Shown here one piece after another: positions 1-7,183 of a stretch of 19,941 nucleotides of DNA. The DNA is taken from NCBI GenBank assembly GCA_964633825.1, contig CAZWHE010000066.1:1-19941 (forward strand), given 5' to 3'. This stretch comes from CAZWHE01 sp964633825 (lineage in GTDB: Bacteria; Planctomycetota; B15-G4; CAYZWU01). The position numbers and the translations under genes are program-made. The notes under the pieces are model-generated. The model did no database searches, was not told where the DNA came from, and saw nothing but the letters and a program-made list of their open reading frames with translations. Numbering within the stretch: position 1 is the first letter of the stretch; every line of letters begins with the position of its first letter.

Positions 1-1211
1 TCGAGGAAGACCAGACGCCGATCGACGCACCCTTTGAAGGCAAGAGCGTGAACGATGTGATCGGTATCGGCGGCGGAGCCGGCGGCCGGTTCGGCGGGAA
101 ATATCGGAAAAGGGGCGCCGGCAAGGGAGGCGGACGGGCCACACAGAAAGCCGTGGAATGGGGTCTCGACTGGCTCAAGCGCCACCAGGACCCGGAAGGA
201 TTCTGGGACGCCGATGAATACCATTATCAATGCACCGATACGAGTTGCGACGGCAAGGGCCACTGCCTGAACGATGTGGGTGTTACGGGTCTCGCCATGC
301 TGGCCTTCCTGGGAGCGGGCAACACGATCACCGAAGGTCCTTACAAGAAAGTCGTGAAAAAAGGGGCCAAGTATCTCTGCGACGTCCAGCATCCCGACGA
401 CGGCTGCCTTGTCACCAAGGAGGGCATGCACTGGATGTACAACCACGCCATCGGCACCCTGGCGCTCACCGAGGCGTACGGCCTGTCACGATGGATGCCG
501 CTGAAAAAACGCGCGCAGAAAGCCCTCGACTTTATTCACCAGACAAAGAACCCGGGCAAAGCCTGGCGCTATCACAACGGCGAGATCGACCCTGTCGACC
601 AGAACGACGTGTCCGTCACGGGATGGATGATCATGTGCCTCGCTTCGGCCAAAGACTTTAATCTCCGCTACGACAAGCAGGACATGCGCGACGCTCTCCT
701 CTACATCGACGAGATGACCGATTCCGCAACGGGCCGCACGGGATACAAGGAGAGAGGCTCTTATTCCTCCCGCGAATCCGGAATGGAAACGGTGTGGCCT
801 TTCGAGGAGACGGAAGCCATGACGGCGGTGGCCATGCTGAGCCGCGTCTTTGCCGGCATCGTCCTCGATGAAATGGACAAGCAGGTGCCCACCCTCGAAG
901 CCGGCGCGGCTCTCCTCAGAAACAAGGTCCCCGACTGGAGCGAAGAAAAAGGCCGCATCGACTATTACTACTGGTACTACGGCTCTTACGCCATGTACCA
1001 GATGGGCGGCAAGGATTGGAAAATCTGGAAAACGGCCATGGAAAAAGCCGTCGTCGAAAACCAGAGAAAAGATGAGGGATGCAACCGGGGTTCCTGGGAT
1101 CCCAAGAACGACCCATGGGGCCACAGCGGCGGGCGTGTTTATTCCACCGCCCTATTGACTCTCTGCCTCGAAGTCTTCTACCGCTACGACAACGTGCTCG
1201 GATCGAGGTAA
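1..1211 (+). CDS. Prenyltransferase/squalene-cyclase-like repeat protein (3' part, truncated at window edge)
   Basis: The reading frame is open from the first complete codon at position 3 and ends at TAA 1209-1211. The GTG at 48 is probably internal, because the upstream codons read on as an acidic linker (EEDQTPIDAPFEG). A Gly-rich stretch (IGIGGGAGGRFGGKY and following) comes next. It leads into a repeat domain of alternating helices: GLDWLKRHQDPEGFW, GAKYLCDVQHPDDG, ALDFIHQTKNPGKAWRY, and an aromatic-rich end with YYYWYYGSYAMYQ and RVYSTALLTLCLE. These QxxxG/W-type repeats resemble the alpha/alpha toroid of prenyltransferases and squalene cyclases. No catalytic DXDD is visible, so this is probably a structural or ligand-binding fold rather than a hopene cyclase. 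From memory, such Gly-linker plus toroid proteins are common in Planctomycetes. The N-terminus, and any signal or membrane segment, is outside the window. It converges on rpsT with a 30-bp gap. Confidence 0.75.
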   Translation, partial: EEDQTPIDAPFEGKSVNDVIGIGGGAGGRFGGKYRKRGAGKGGGRATQKAVEWGLDWLKRHQDPEGFWDADEYHYQCTDTSCDGKGHCLNDVGVTGLAMLAFLGAGNTITEGPYKKVVKKGAKYLCDVQHPDDGCLVTKEGMHWMYNHAIGTLALTEAYGLSRWMPLKKRAQKALDFIHQTKNPGKAWRYHNGEIDPVDQNDVSVTGWMIMCLASAKDFNLRYDKQDMRDALLYIDEMTDSATGRTGYKERGSYSSRESGMETVWPFEETEAMTAVAMLSRVFAGIVLDEMDKQVPTLEAGAALLRNKVPDWSEEKGRIDYYYWYYGSYAMYQMGGKDWKIWKTAMEKAVVENQRKDEGCNRGSWDPKNDPWGHSGGRVYSTALLTLCLEVFYRYDNVLGSR

Positions 1212-1241
1212 AAGACAAACTCGGCCCGACAGCGCAACGGT

Positions 1242-1499
1242 TTACTTGGGAATCTTCTTGCTCAGCCTGGAGATTTTACGAGAAGCCGTATTCTTGTGAA
1301 TGATGTTCTTCTTTGCGGCTTTATCGATTTTCTTCATCACAATGGGAAGCTCTTTCCGCGCTGTTTCCGAATCACCCGCATCAATGGCTTTCTGCACCTT
1401 CTTGATATGAGTTTTCATGGCGGATTTGATGCTTCGGTTCAGCATTTTCTTTTTCTTGTCCTGCTTCAGTCTCTTCTTTGCTTGATTGGAATGGGGCAT
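1242..1499 (-). CDS. rpsT: 30S ribosomal protein S20
   Basis: This encodes 85 residues, typical for S20, starting MPHSNQAKKRLKQDKKKK. It is rich in Lys and has the conserved SAMKTHIKKVQKAI and KNIIHKNTASRKISRLSKK segments. S20 binds the 5' domain of 16S rRNA early in 30S assembly. The start is ATG at 1497-1499. The sequence AAGGAG at 1510-1515 lies nine bases upstream and overlaps the end of the TPR gene, whose stop is only 6 bp before this ATG. The two genes are therefore almost certainly cotranscribed and possibly translationally coupled. No S20-specific leader is seen, because upstream DNA is coding. Confidence 0.97.
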   Translation of the reverse strand: MPHSNQAKKRLKQDKKKKMLNRSIKSAMKTHIKKVQKAIDAGDSETARKELPIVMKKIDKAAKKNIIHKNTASRKISRLSKKIPK

Positions 1500-1505
1500 T
1501 ATCCA

Positions 1506-2861
1506 TTACTCCTTCAATGATTCGATTTTAACGGCGACATCCCTGAAACCGATGTCGATTTCATATATCTTGGAATACCATGAGAGCGCGGCGGTCCGGT
1601 CTCCCACTCTCTCGGCAATATCCCCGAGATCATAGATGATATCTTTTGCCTTGTCACCACCTTCACCGGTGGATGAGAGCGCTGATTCGAACTGCTTCCG
1701 GGCCAGATCGAAAAGCTCCTTTTCACGGAAGCACCTCCCCAGCATGCGAAGCGAGTCGAGCTTGTAGCGCGGATCCTTGACGGAATGCTGGAAGGATTCA
1801 ATCGCCGCATCGACCTTGCCGGCCCTGAAGACGCACTGTCCCAGCTTGTACCGGAGATTGAGGTCCGTTGGGTGTTCCTTCACCCTCCAGGCATACTCTT
1901 CTTCCTGCAGTTTGAGAAGATTCCGTCGAAGAAGGGCGAGCTTCTTTTTCAGTTCCGCGTCGTCCCCCCGGCGGAGCCGTGACTTGGCCTTTTCGATTTT
2001 GTCCCTCAGGGCAATGATTTTCACATCTCCGACTCGGCTTTTGACGTCATAGGACGCCGGATCCTCTTGGAGCATATTCTGGAAATGCTTCAGGGCGCCC
2101 CCGTAGTCCTTCTTTCTAACCAACAGATCGCCCAAAGATCTCGACGTCCGCTTGTCCTGCGATCCGCTTTCCAGTTCTTTCCGGAGCCGCGCTTCTTCCT
2201 CCTCCAGTTCGTCCGTATCGCGGTGGATCCTGAGCTCGCTCTGCAGCTGGGCGGCCTCTTCCTTGTTTTTCACAAGATCGGCGGATGAACGGGCTTTCGT
2301 ATAGGATCCGGCAGCCAGCGTGTCTTCGGCAGCCAGGTTCTTTCTCATCTTTTCCGCTTCGGCGTCCCGGGGCGCGACGGCCAGAACCTTCTCGAAAATT
2401 TCCAGAGCCTCGTGGATTTTTTTGAGGCGGTATTTGACAAAACCGGCTTTTTTCAAGGCCTCGATATTTTTCCCGTCGCGCTGGACAAGGAACTCGTAGA
2501 CGGCGCAGGCTCCCTGAAAATGGCCCGATGCCTCCAGAGCGCCCCCCAGAAGAAAGCCCGTCATCGCGCTCGTCGGGTCGACGAGCAGGTAGCGCTGGCC
2601 CGCCCGGGCGAGGGCGGCCTGATTTCTGAATATTTTCGCCGCCGCGATTCCGGCGAAATGCGGAAGCCCCGACAGGATTCGAAGCAGCTTCGGGGTTCTC
2701 TTGAATTCGAACCGTTTGAGAGCGGCCTGCAACAAGCCCATCCTGGCATCCCCTTGATCGGGCTTGATCTCCAAAGCCTGCACGTAGAGCGAGATGGCAA
2801 AATCATAGTTTCTCTTTTTGACAGCCTCTCGGGCTCGTTCCAGGTGTTTGTTGATATCCAT
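1506..2861 (-). CDS. Tetratricopeptide-repeat protein with central coiled coil
   Basis: This encodes about 451 residues from ATG 2859-2861 (MDINKHLERAREAVKKRNYD). An in-frame GTG at 2937-2939 would add 26 hydrophobic residues, but it lies next to a predicted promoter -10, so I prefer the ATG. N-terminal TPR-like helix pairs are visible, such as YDFAISLYVQALEIKPDQ and IHEALEIFEKVLAVAPRD. Two highly charged, coiled-coil-like stretches follow, rich in E, K and R (around TDELEEEEARLRKELE and the KKKLALLRRNLLKLQEEE region). More TPRs come after, including YGGALKHFQNMLQEDP, DAAIESFQHSVKD and RTAALSWYSKIYEID. No signal peptide or transmembrane segment is seen from the chosen start, so it is probably cytoplasmic. 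TPRs mediate protein-protein contacts; the partner is unknown. It is the first gene of an operon with rpsT. Confidence 0.85.
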   Translation of the reverse strand: MDINKHLERAREAVKKRNYDFAISLYVQALEIKPDQGDARMGLLQAALKRFEFKRTPKLLRILSGLPHFAGIAAAKIFRNQAALARAGQRYLLVDPTSAMTGFLLGGALEASGHFQGACAVYEFLVQRDGKNIEALKKAGFVKYRLKKIHEALEIFEKVLAVAPRDAEAEKMRKNLAAEDTLAAGSYTKARSSADLVKNKEEAAQLQSELRIHRDTDELEEEEARLRKELESGSQDKRTSRSLGDLLVRKKDYGGALKHFQNMLQEDPASYDVKSRVGDVKIIALRDKIEKAKSRLRRGDDAELKKKLALLRRNLLKLQEEEYAWRVKEHPTDLNLRYKLGQCVFRAGKVDAAIESFQHSVKDPRYKLDSLRMLGRCFREKELFDLARKQFESALSSTGEGGDKAKDIIYDLGDIAERVGDRTAALSWYSKIYEIDIGFRDVAVKIESLKE

Positions 2862-2929
2862 GGCAGCCGGGACCGGACAGACAGGGGTTGCAGGAGGTCT
2901 CTTTATATTGACAAATGGAAAAAAGATAA

Positions 2930-2958
2930 GAAATATCACAGGCTGGAAGATGTGTCAA
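2930..2958 (-). promoter_or_regulatory. Candidate sigma70 promoter for TPR-rpsT
   Basis: Reading the minus strand, TTGACA (perfect -35, 2953-2958) is followed after 17 bp by TATTTC (2930-2935, 3/6 to TATAAT). It points at the TPR gene. The -10 is weak, so this is a candidate only. Confidence 0.4.
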
Positions 2959-2970
2959 TACAAATTTGAG

Positions 2971-2999
2971 TTGCACCTATTCCCTCGGGTTGCTATTAC
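2971..2999 (+). promoter_or_regulatory. Candidate promoter for def-ribF
   Basis: TTGCAC (2971-2976), a 17-bp spacer and TATTAC (2994-2999) lie 55 bp before the def start in the divergent gap with the TPR gene. Both boxes are imperfect. A 9-bp direct repeat GCTATTACA (2992-3000 and 3004-3012) overlaps the -10, so a second register 12 bp downstream is possible. Confidence 0.3.
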
Positions 3000-3053
3000 A
3001 TACGCTATTACAACAAGTTAAGTGAATCAAACACCCCGGCAGGAACCGATATC

Positions 3054-3584
3054 GTGGAACTGATTTATTACCCGAACCCTCTCCTTCTCGTGAAAACCAT
3101 CCCCGTCAAACCCGATGGATTGGAAAAGGATGAAGATTTATGGCAGAAAATCGGCGAGATGTTCGAAATCATGTACCGCCACAAGGGGGTTGGGCTGGCC
3201 GCGCCGCAGGTGGGTTGGAATGCACGGCTTTTTATCGCCAATGCATCGGGAAACGACAAGAACGGCGAATTAACGTTCATCAACCCCAGGATCAAAATGA
3301 GCCATGGCCGGACCACGGAAGAGGAGGGATGCCTCAGTTTTCCCGGGATCTACGCCATGGTAGAGCGCGCCCAAGAGATCGAGGTGGAGTATGAAAACGA
3401 GAAATTCGAGACGCTCTGCATGAATTGCGACGGACTTCTTGCACGGATCGTTCAACACGAAATGGATCATTTGGACAAGCTTCTGCTTGTTCACAGAATG
3501 TCTCACACGGACAAGATCAGAAACAAGAGGCAGCTCGAAGAAATGGAAGCAGAAAACTCGGATAGGGAGAAAAACGGCTCCTGA
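3054..3584 (+). CDS. def: Peptide deformylase
   Basis: This encodes 176 residues. Peptide deformylase is the Fe2+/Zn2+ hydrolase that removes the formyl group from the initiator Met of nascent proteins. All three family motifs are present: GVGLAAPQVG (45-54), EGCLS (91-95, metal ligand Cys93) and HEMDH (135-139, metal ligands His135 and His139, catalytic Glu136). After the third motif the usual DHLxG is DHLDK, and the end is LLLVHRM rather than the common LFVDRM, a mild divergence. The start is GTG at 3054 with AGGA nine bases upstream; no in-frame ATG precedes it. A charged tail of about 30 residues extends past the catalytic core. It is 6 bp from ribF and cotranscribed with it. Confidence 0.95.
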   Translation: MELIYYPNPLLLVKTIPVKPDGLEKDEDLWQKIGEMFEIMYRHKGVGLAAPQVGWNARLFIANASGNDKNGELTFINPRIKMSHGRTTEEEGCLSFPGIYAMVERAQEIEVEYENEKFETLCMNCDGLLARIVQHEMDHLDKLLLVHRMSHTDKIRNKRQLEEMEAENSDREKNGS

Positions 3585-3590
3585 ACTCGC

Positions 3591-4553
3591 ATGAAAAGAA
3601 TAGTACTCAATGCCGTCGAAGATCTCTCCTCGCCCCTCTCCGATGAGTGCGTGGCCACTGTCGGTGTGTTCGACGGCATGCACCAGGGGCATCTCAAGGT
3701 TCTTCATCTCATGCAGGAAGCGGCAGCCGGGCTCAAGGTTCCGCGCACGGTCGTTACCTTTTCCAGCCACCCCGACGAAATCCTGGGAAAACGGCCTCCG
3801 GAAATGATTATTTCCATGGAACACCGCCTGAGGCTGCTTGAGCGGAACGGCATCGACCTCGCCGTGGTCCTTCCCTTCAGCAGGGAAATCCGTTCCATCT
3901 CGGCGCACCGGTTCCTGACCGATTTCCTGATCGGTTCCCTCAACGCCCGGACGATCGTGCTCGGCCACGACAGCGCGTTTGGAAAAAACCGTGAAGGCAA
4001 TGTGGATTTTCTGAACAAGTACATCGGCTCCCACGGGATTTCCGTGCTGGCGGCGAAGGAAGTCTCCGTTCGGGGCAAGGTGATCTCGAGCACCCGCATC
4101 CGGGACGCCATCAGGTCTGGGGATCTGGCCCTGGCGGAAGAGATGCTCGGCCGGGAGGTCTCGATTCTGGGCAAGGTTATCCACGGGGACGGACGGGGCC
4201 GCCAGATCGGTTTCCCCACTGCGAACGTGGGGGTGGAGACCGAGATCATTCCGCCCGCCGGCGTATACGAAGTGATCATTCTCTTCTGGGGAATCCGGAA
4301 ACGGGCCGTCCTCAGCATCGGCACGCGGCCGACCTTTCACGGCACCACCGAAGCCGTGCCCACGGTGGAGGTCCATATCCCCGGTTTCTCGGGAAACCTC
4401 TACGGAAAAGTGGTCGAGGTTTTTATTGTCAGAAAGATCAGGGACCAGAAACGGTTCGACTCGGTCGAGGAGCTTCTCGAGAACATCCGCAGGGATATCG
4501 AGTCGCTCCGCCTGCCCGCCGCTCGAGATGTTCCGCCCGACGGGAAGAAATAA
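3591..4553 (+). CDS. ribF: Bifunctional riboflavin kinase / FAD synthetase
   Basis: This encodes 320 residues, normal for bacterial RibF. The protein makes FMN from riboflavin and ATP, then FAD by adenylylation. The N-terminal FAD synthetase (nucleotidyltransferase fold) has GVFDGMHQGH (25-34), LGHDSAFGKNREGN (124-137) and ISSTRIR (165-171). The C-terminal kinase has HGDGRGRQIGFPTAN (198-212), GVYEV (224-228), SIGTRPTF (242-249) and VEVHIPGF (259-266, with the catalytic Glu260). The ATG at 3591 starts 6 bp after the def stop, so it probably depends on coupling. The FAD product would serve the two acyl-CoA dehydrogenases and PyrK elsewhere in the window, though that is simply general cofactor supply. 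Confidence 0.97.
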   Translation: MKRIVLNAVEDLSSPLSDECVATVGVFDGMHQGHLKVLHLMQEAAAGLKVPRTVVTFSSHPDEILGKRPPEMIISMEHRLRLLERNGIDLAVVLPFSREIRSISAHRFLTDFLIGSLNARTIVLGHDSAFGKNREGNVDFLNKYIGSHGISVLAAKEVSVRGKVISSTRIRDAIRSGDLALAEEMLGREVSILGKVIHGDGRGRQIGFPTANVGVETEIIPPAGVYEVIILFWGIRKRAVLSIGTRPTFHGTTEAVPTVEVHIPGFSGNLYGKVVEVFIVRKIRDQKRFDSVEELLENIRRDIESLRLPAARDVPPDGKK

Positions 4554-4561
4554 CACTTCTC

Positions 4562-4589
4562 TTGACAGCCCGAACAAGACTGCGATAAT
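4562..4589 (+). promoter_or_regulatory. Strong sigma70-type promoter of tRNA-Phe
   Basis: A perfect TTGACA (4562-4567), a 16-bp spacer and GATAAT (4584-4589, 5/6) place the transcription start about ten bases before the mature tRNA. It begins just after the ribF stop codon, so the tRNA is probably transcribed independently as well as by read-through. Confidence 0.7.
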
Positions 4590-4606
4590 GTCCCCTCGAA
4601 ATGGGT

Positions 4607-4681
4607 GGGCGGATAGCTCAGTGGTAGAGCACTGGACTGAAAATCCAGGTGTCCCCGGTTCGAATCCGGGTCTGCCCACCA
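4607..4681 (+). tRNA. tRNA-Phe (anticodon GAA)
   Basis: The cloverleaf folds by eye. The acceptor GGGCGGA (4607-4613) pairs with TCTGCCC (4671-4677) with one G-U pair. The D arm is GCTC/GAGC. The anticodon stem CTGGA/TCCAG encloses loop CTGAAAA, giving anticodon GAA. The T arm is CCCGG-TTCGAAT-CCGGG. The discriminator A is at 4678 and the CCA end is encoded (4679-4681). Three further bases 5' of the mature end (GGT, 4604-4606) can pair with ACC at 4678-4680, lengthening the precursor stem. It lies between ribF and the convergent sirtuin gene, with only 4 bp to the sirtuin stop. Confidence 0.97.
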
Positions 4682-4685
4682 CGTT

Positions 4686-5477
4686 TTATTCCAAAACCGC
4701 TTCGGCCAGCATCTCCAGCGTAACACCTGCCGATCCTTTGAAGAAAAAATCCGTTTGCGCCGCGAAGGACATTCCAAATACCGAACCGCGGGTCAGGCTC
4801 GTTTCCTCCCGGTTGAACTCGTAGATCAATCCCTGTTTCGATTTCACGATTTGGGGAATTCCCGCGGCCGGGTAGACCTTGGCCGATGTTCCCACAACGA
4901 GCAGCAGTTCGCACTCTTCGAGGGATGCCGCCACCGCGTCCATCTCCCTCACTCCCTCGCCGAAGAGAACGACATTCGGTTTCAGCGGCCTGCGGCACAC
5001 GGGGCATTCGGGCAGATCGCCTTCTTCGAGATGTGACGGCATGACAGGCTCGAGCCTGCCGCAGTCGAGGCACTGGAGGCGCCCGTGATCGCCATGGATC
5101 TCGAAAACCTTTTCGCTTCCGGCTGCCTGGTGCAGTCCGTCCACGTTTTGAGTCACCACGAAATCGAGGAAGCCCCCCTTTTCGAGATCAGCCAAAGCTC
5201 GGTGCGCGGCGTTGGGCTTCCGGCCTTCGATGGAACGGCCCATGGCCCTGTATAGCTTCCAAGCCTTTACCGGGTCGGTGAGAAAGACATGGATGCCGGC
5301 ATACTCTTCGGGCGGAAAAAGAGTCCAGAGCCCTCCCGGACTCCGGAAATCGGGGATCCCGCTCTCCACGGAGATCCCGGCGCCTGTAAAAGCCGCAACT
5401 CCTTTTGCCGACTTTAGTTGTGCGATTGCGTCGCCGAAATGCCTCACATCCTTATCAGGAACGATGATCCGGACCAT
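4686..5477 (-). CDS. cobB: Sir2-family NAD-dependent protein deacylase (sirtuin)
   Basis: This encodes 263 residues. Sirtuins use NAD+ to remove acetyl or other acyl groups from lysines. Visible are the NAD motif GAGIS (32-36) with ESGIPDFRS, TQNVD (109-113), the catalytic His128 in EIHGD, the zinc ligands Cys136/Cys139 and Cys158/Cys161, then VVGTSAKVYPAAGIP and EFNREET. The Tyr-Arg pair that marks desuccinylating class III enzymes is not obvious; the region reads AWKLYRAM. A general deacetylase of the bacterial class U/II kind is therefore more likely. The start is ATG 5475-5477 with only a weak ribosome site. It is a single gene convergent with the tRNA. The symbol is generic. Confidence 0.92.
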   Translation of the reverse strand: MVRIIVPDKDVRHFGDAIAQLKSAKGVAAFTGAGISVESGIPDFRSPGGLWTLFPPEEYAGIHVFLTDPVKAWKLYRAMGRSIEGRKPNAAHRALADLEKGGFLDFVVTQNVDGLHQAAGSEKVFEIHGDHGRLQCLDCGRLEPVMPSHLEEGDLPECPVCRRPLKPNVVLFGEGVREMDAVAASLEECELLLVVGTSAKVYPAAGIPQIVKSKQGLIYEFNREETSLTRGSVFGMSFAAQTDFFFKGSAGVTLEMLAEAVLE

Positions 5478-5619
5478 AGATAGCTCACTTTATTGTGATA
5501 TAAGGCGACTTTTGTGATACTTTTGCATTATTCTATGATATAATATTAATATTATAAAATATTAACAGCCGGACAGGTAATCCTTATTAAGCCATCCCGA
5601 AGGAAGAAGAGGTCGAATA
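5478..5619. promoter_or_regulatory. AT-rich divergent promoter island with a TATAAT palindrome
   Basis: Between the sirtuin start and the small ORF at 5620 lies a strikingly AT-rich stretch in otherwise GC-rich DNA. At 5539-5556 is a perfect 18-bp palindrome whose two halves each carry TATAAT, one per strand (plus 5539-5544, minus 5551-5556). It could supply -10 elements in both directions: leftward for the sirtuin, rightward for the small basic ORF. No strong -35 is seen on either side (TTACCT at 18 bp on the minus strand; only weak boxes on the plus strand). Confidence 0.45.
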
Positions 5620-5832
5620 ATGTCTCCAAAAAGAGCGCCCCGCAAACTGAGATGGGGATTCGACATTAAGAGCGCCATCAATGTCCTCGACAAATATATC
5701 GAGGCGAACAGGAACTACCTCAACACCCGACAAGCAAAGAAACCGATCGGAAAAACCGCTCCCCGGAACCGGCCCGCCCTCAAGAAAGGCCCGATGAACA
5801 GAAAAAACTTCGGCGCTGAGAACAACTTCTAA
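5620..5832 (+). CDS. Small basic hypothetical protein
   Basis: This encodes 70 residues, strongly rich in Lys and Arg, with a possible amphipathic helix in the middle (FDIKSAINVLDKYIEANRNY, residues 14-33) flanked by basic, Pro-containing tails. I do not recognise a family. Support for a real gene comes from an ATG with AGAGG seven bases upstream, the AT-rich promoter island 60-80 bp before it, and the lack of a better ORF in this 400-bp gap. The composition would suit a nucleic-acid-binding or ribosome-associated protein, but that is inference. It ends 42 bp before the convergent LeuC-like stop. It could also be spurious. Confidence 0.45.
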   Translation: MSPKRAPRKLRWGFDIKSAINVLDKYIEANRNYLNTRQAKKPIGKTAPRNRPALKKGPMNRKNFGAENNF

Positions 5833-5874
5833 CCCGGGCGCTTCGAGCTGAATCGCGCTCCCCACACACTTTCA

Positions 5875-7164
5875 TCATCGAATCATTCCCGTTGATTCGC
5901 GTTTCTTGTTCCTCGCAAGCTCCAAAGGCGTTTCGATTTTTCCCATGATGGCGGCAACGGCAGCGATGTTCGGGTTGGAACAGGAAATCCTTCCTCCCCC
6001 CTCGGATCCCGCGCCTTCGCCGGGGCAGCATCCCGTGGAAAGACAATGCTCGTTCGCGGCCGCTGAGGCGGCATGACAGTTCATGCTGTACACACAGGAA
6101 GGCGGGCCGATGTGTGCGCCTGCACGGATGAATATCTGGGCCAAGCCTTCCTGCATGGCGTGGAGGAGCACTTCCTGGCTCCCGGGATGGATCACGAGCC
6201 CGGCCCTTCTGTTCACAGAGTAATCCCTCAGGAAAAGAGCCGCCGCTCTGAGGCTATCCAGCCCGCCTCCGCTGCAGGGGGCGATGATCACACGATCGAC
6301 GGGGATTCCCCTCGCTTGATCGATGTCGAGAATCTTTCCCTCGACGATCACGTGCGGCCTGATCCCGCGGCACTCCACCTCGATCTCGTCGGCGACGCCC
6401 GCATCCTCGTCGCTTCCCTCGAGAGGAAAGCCCATATGTGTCCTGGCCCGCACAAAAACGCGCGTCTTCTCGTCCGGTTCCATCAGGATACAGGCGGCGC
6501 CCATGCCGTGGAGCGCTGCCGCCAGAGCGAAGCGATCGGCGAGATCGAGTGCGGCGACAGTCTCACCGCCGATTTCCACGGCCTTTCCCCGGACTCTTTC
6601 GGACTCCACACGAGAGAGAAGACGGTATCCGAGATCGCTCCCCCCGACCCAGCGCCCGGGCTCTCCCCGGAGCGCTATACGGACCGTTTCGGGAACGCCC
6701 ACTTCCACCTTACCCTCGACAAGCAGGCGTTCGAAATCCGATTCGGACGGCACGATCGGCAGCGCTCCCAAAACCCCCAGCGGAAGAACGTGCCCGTCCA
6801 TGCCGGCCACCACTTCTCCGGGCCTCACGTGCCCCCTGCCGGGCAGCAGGATGTTGGGAACGCCTCCGCGACCCAGATCATAAAAGAACGGAATCTTCCA
6901 GGAACGAAAAAGCCGGCGCAGCTCGAAGAGATCCCGGCCGCAGCGCGCGTCGTCGGGCGCCACGGATTGATCCAGTGCAACAACGATCTTGTTTTTATCG
7001 AAAACGCCGGGGATTTTGTTCTCTTCGCACGAAGGGAAAACCGTGAAGAGTGAAGGACCGTAGCAGAACAAACGGTCCACCTCGACCGTGACCTTTTCTC
7101 CGGGATCGACGCGCTCTCTTCCCGAGTGAGAGCTGATGAGTTTTTCAACGAGTGTCATTCCCAT
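5875..7164 (-). CDS. LeuC-like aconitase-superfamily protein with degenerate active site
   Basis: This encodes 429 residues, full length for the LeuC/homoaconitase large-subunit family (isopropylmalate dehydratase). Family landmarks are present: RVDPGEKVTVEVDR near the N-terminus, FYDLGRGGVPN, HVRPGEVVAGMDGH, a VPETVRIALRG segment, PCSGGGLDSLRAAA, and GSQEVLLHAMQEGLAQIFIRAGA. Key residues differ. DSHTCT of LeuC is DGHVLP (123-128). CTNGR is CSGGG (297-301). The CxxC cluster pair is CVYS (357-360). The substrate-binding NRNFEGR region is CCPGEGA (379-385). Only two of the usual cluster positions keep Cys (297 and 357). Other C-terminal cysteines (363, 374, 379, 380, 395) could rebuild a metal site. 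No leuD small subunit is nearby. AGGAG lies 16 bases before the start, at the end of the preceding gene. It is the last gene of the B12-mutase operon. The fold assignment is firm; the activity is unknown. Confidence 0.8.
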   Translation of the reverse strand: MGMTLVEKLISSHSGRERVDPGEKVTVEVDRLFCYGPSLFTVFPSCEENKIPGVFDKNKIVVALDQSVAPDDARCGRDLFELRRLFRSWKIPFFYDLGRGGVPNILLPGRGHVRPGEVVAGMDGHVLPLGVLGALPIVPSESDFERLLVEGKVEVGVPETVRIALRGEPGRWVGGSDLGYRLLSRVESERVRGKAVEIGGETVAALDLADRFALAAALHGMGAACILMEPDEKTRVFVRARTHMGFPLEGSDEDAGVADEIEVECRGIRPHVIVEGKILDIDQARGIPVDRVIIAPCSGGGLDSLRAAALFLRDYSVNRRAGLVIHPGSQEVLLHAMQEGLAQIFIRAGAHIGPPSCVYSMNCHAASAAANEHCLSTGCCPGEGAGSEGGGRISCSNPNIAAVAAIMGKIETPLELARNKKRESTGMIR

Positions 7165-7183
7165 GGCGGGTCGTCATTGACTC

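Noticed and set aside
5879..5899. Inverted repeat CGAATCA/TGATTCG at the end of the LeuC-like gene as a terminator
   Set aside because: The stem is only 7 bp and mostly inside the coding sequence, with no T-run after it in the direction of transcription.
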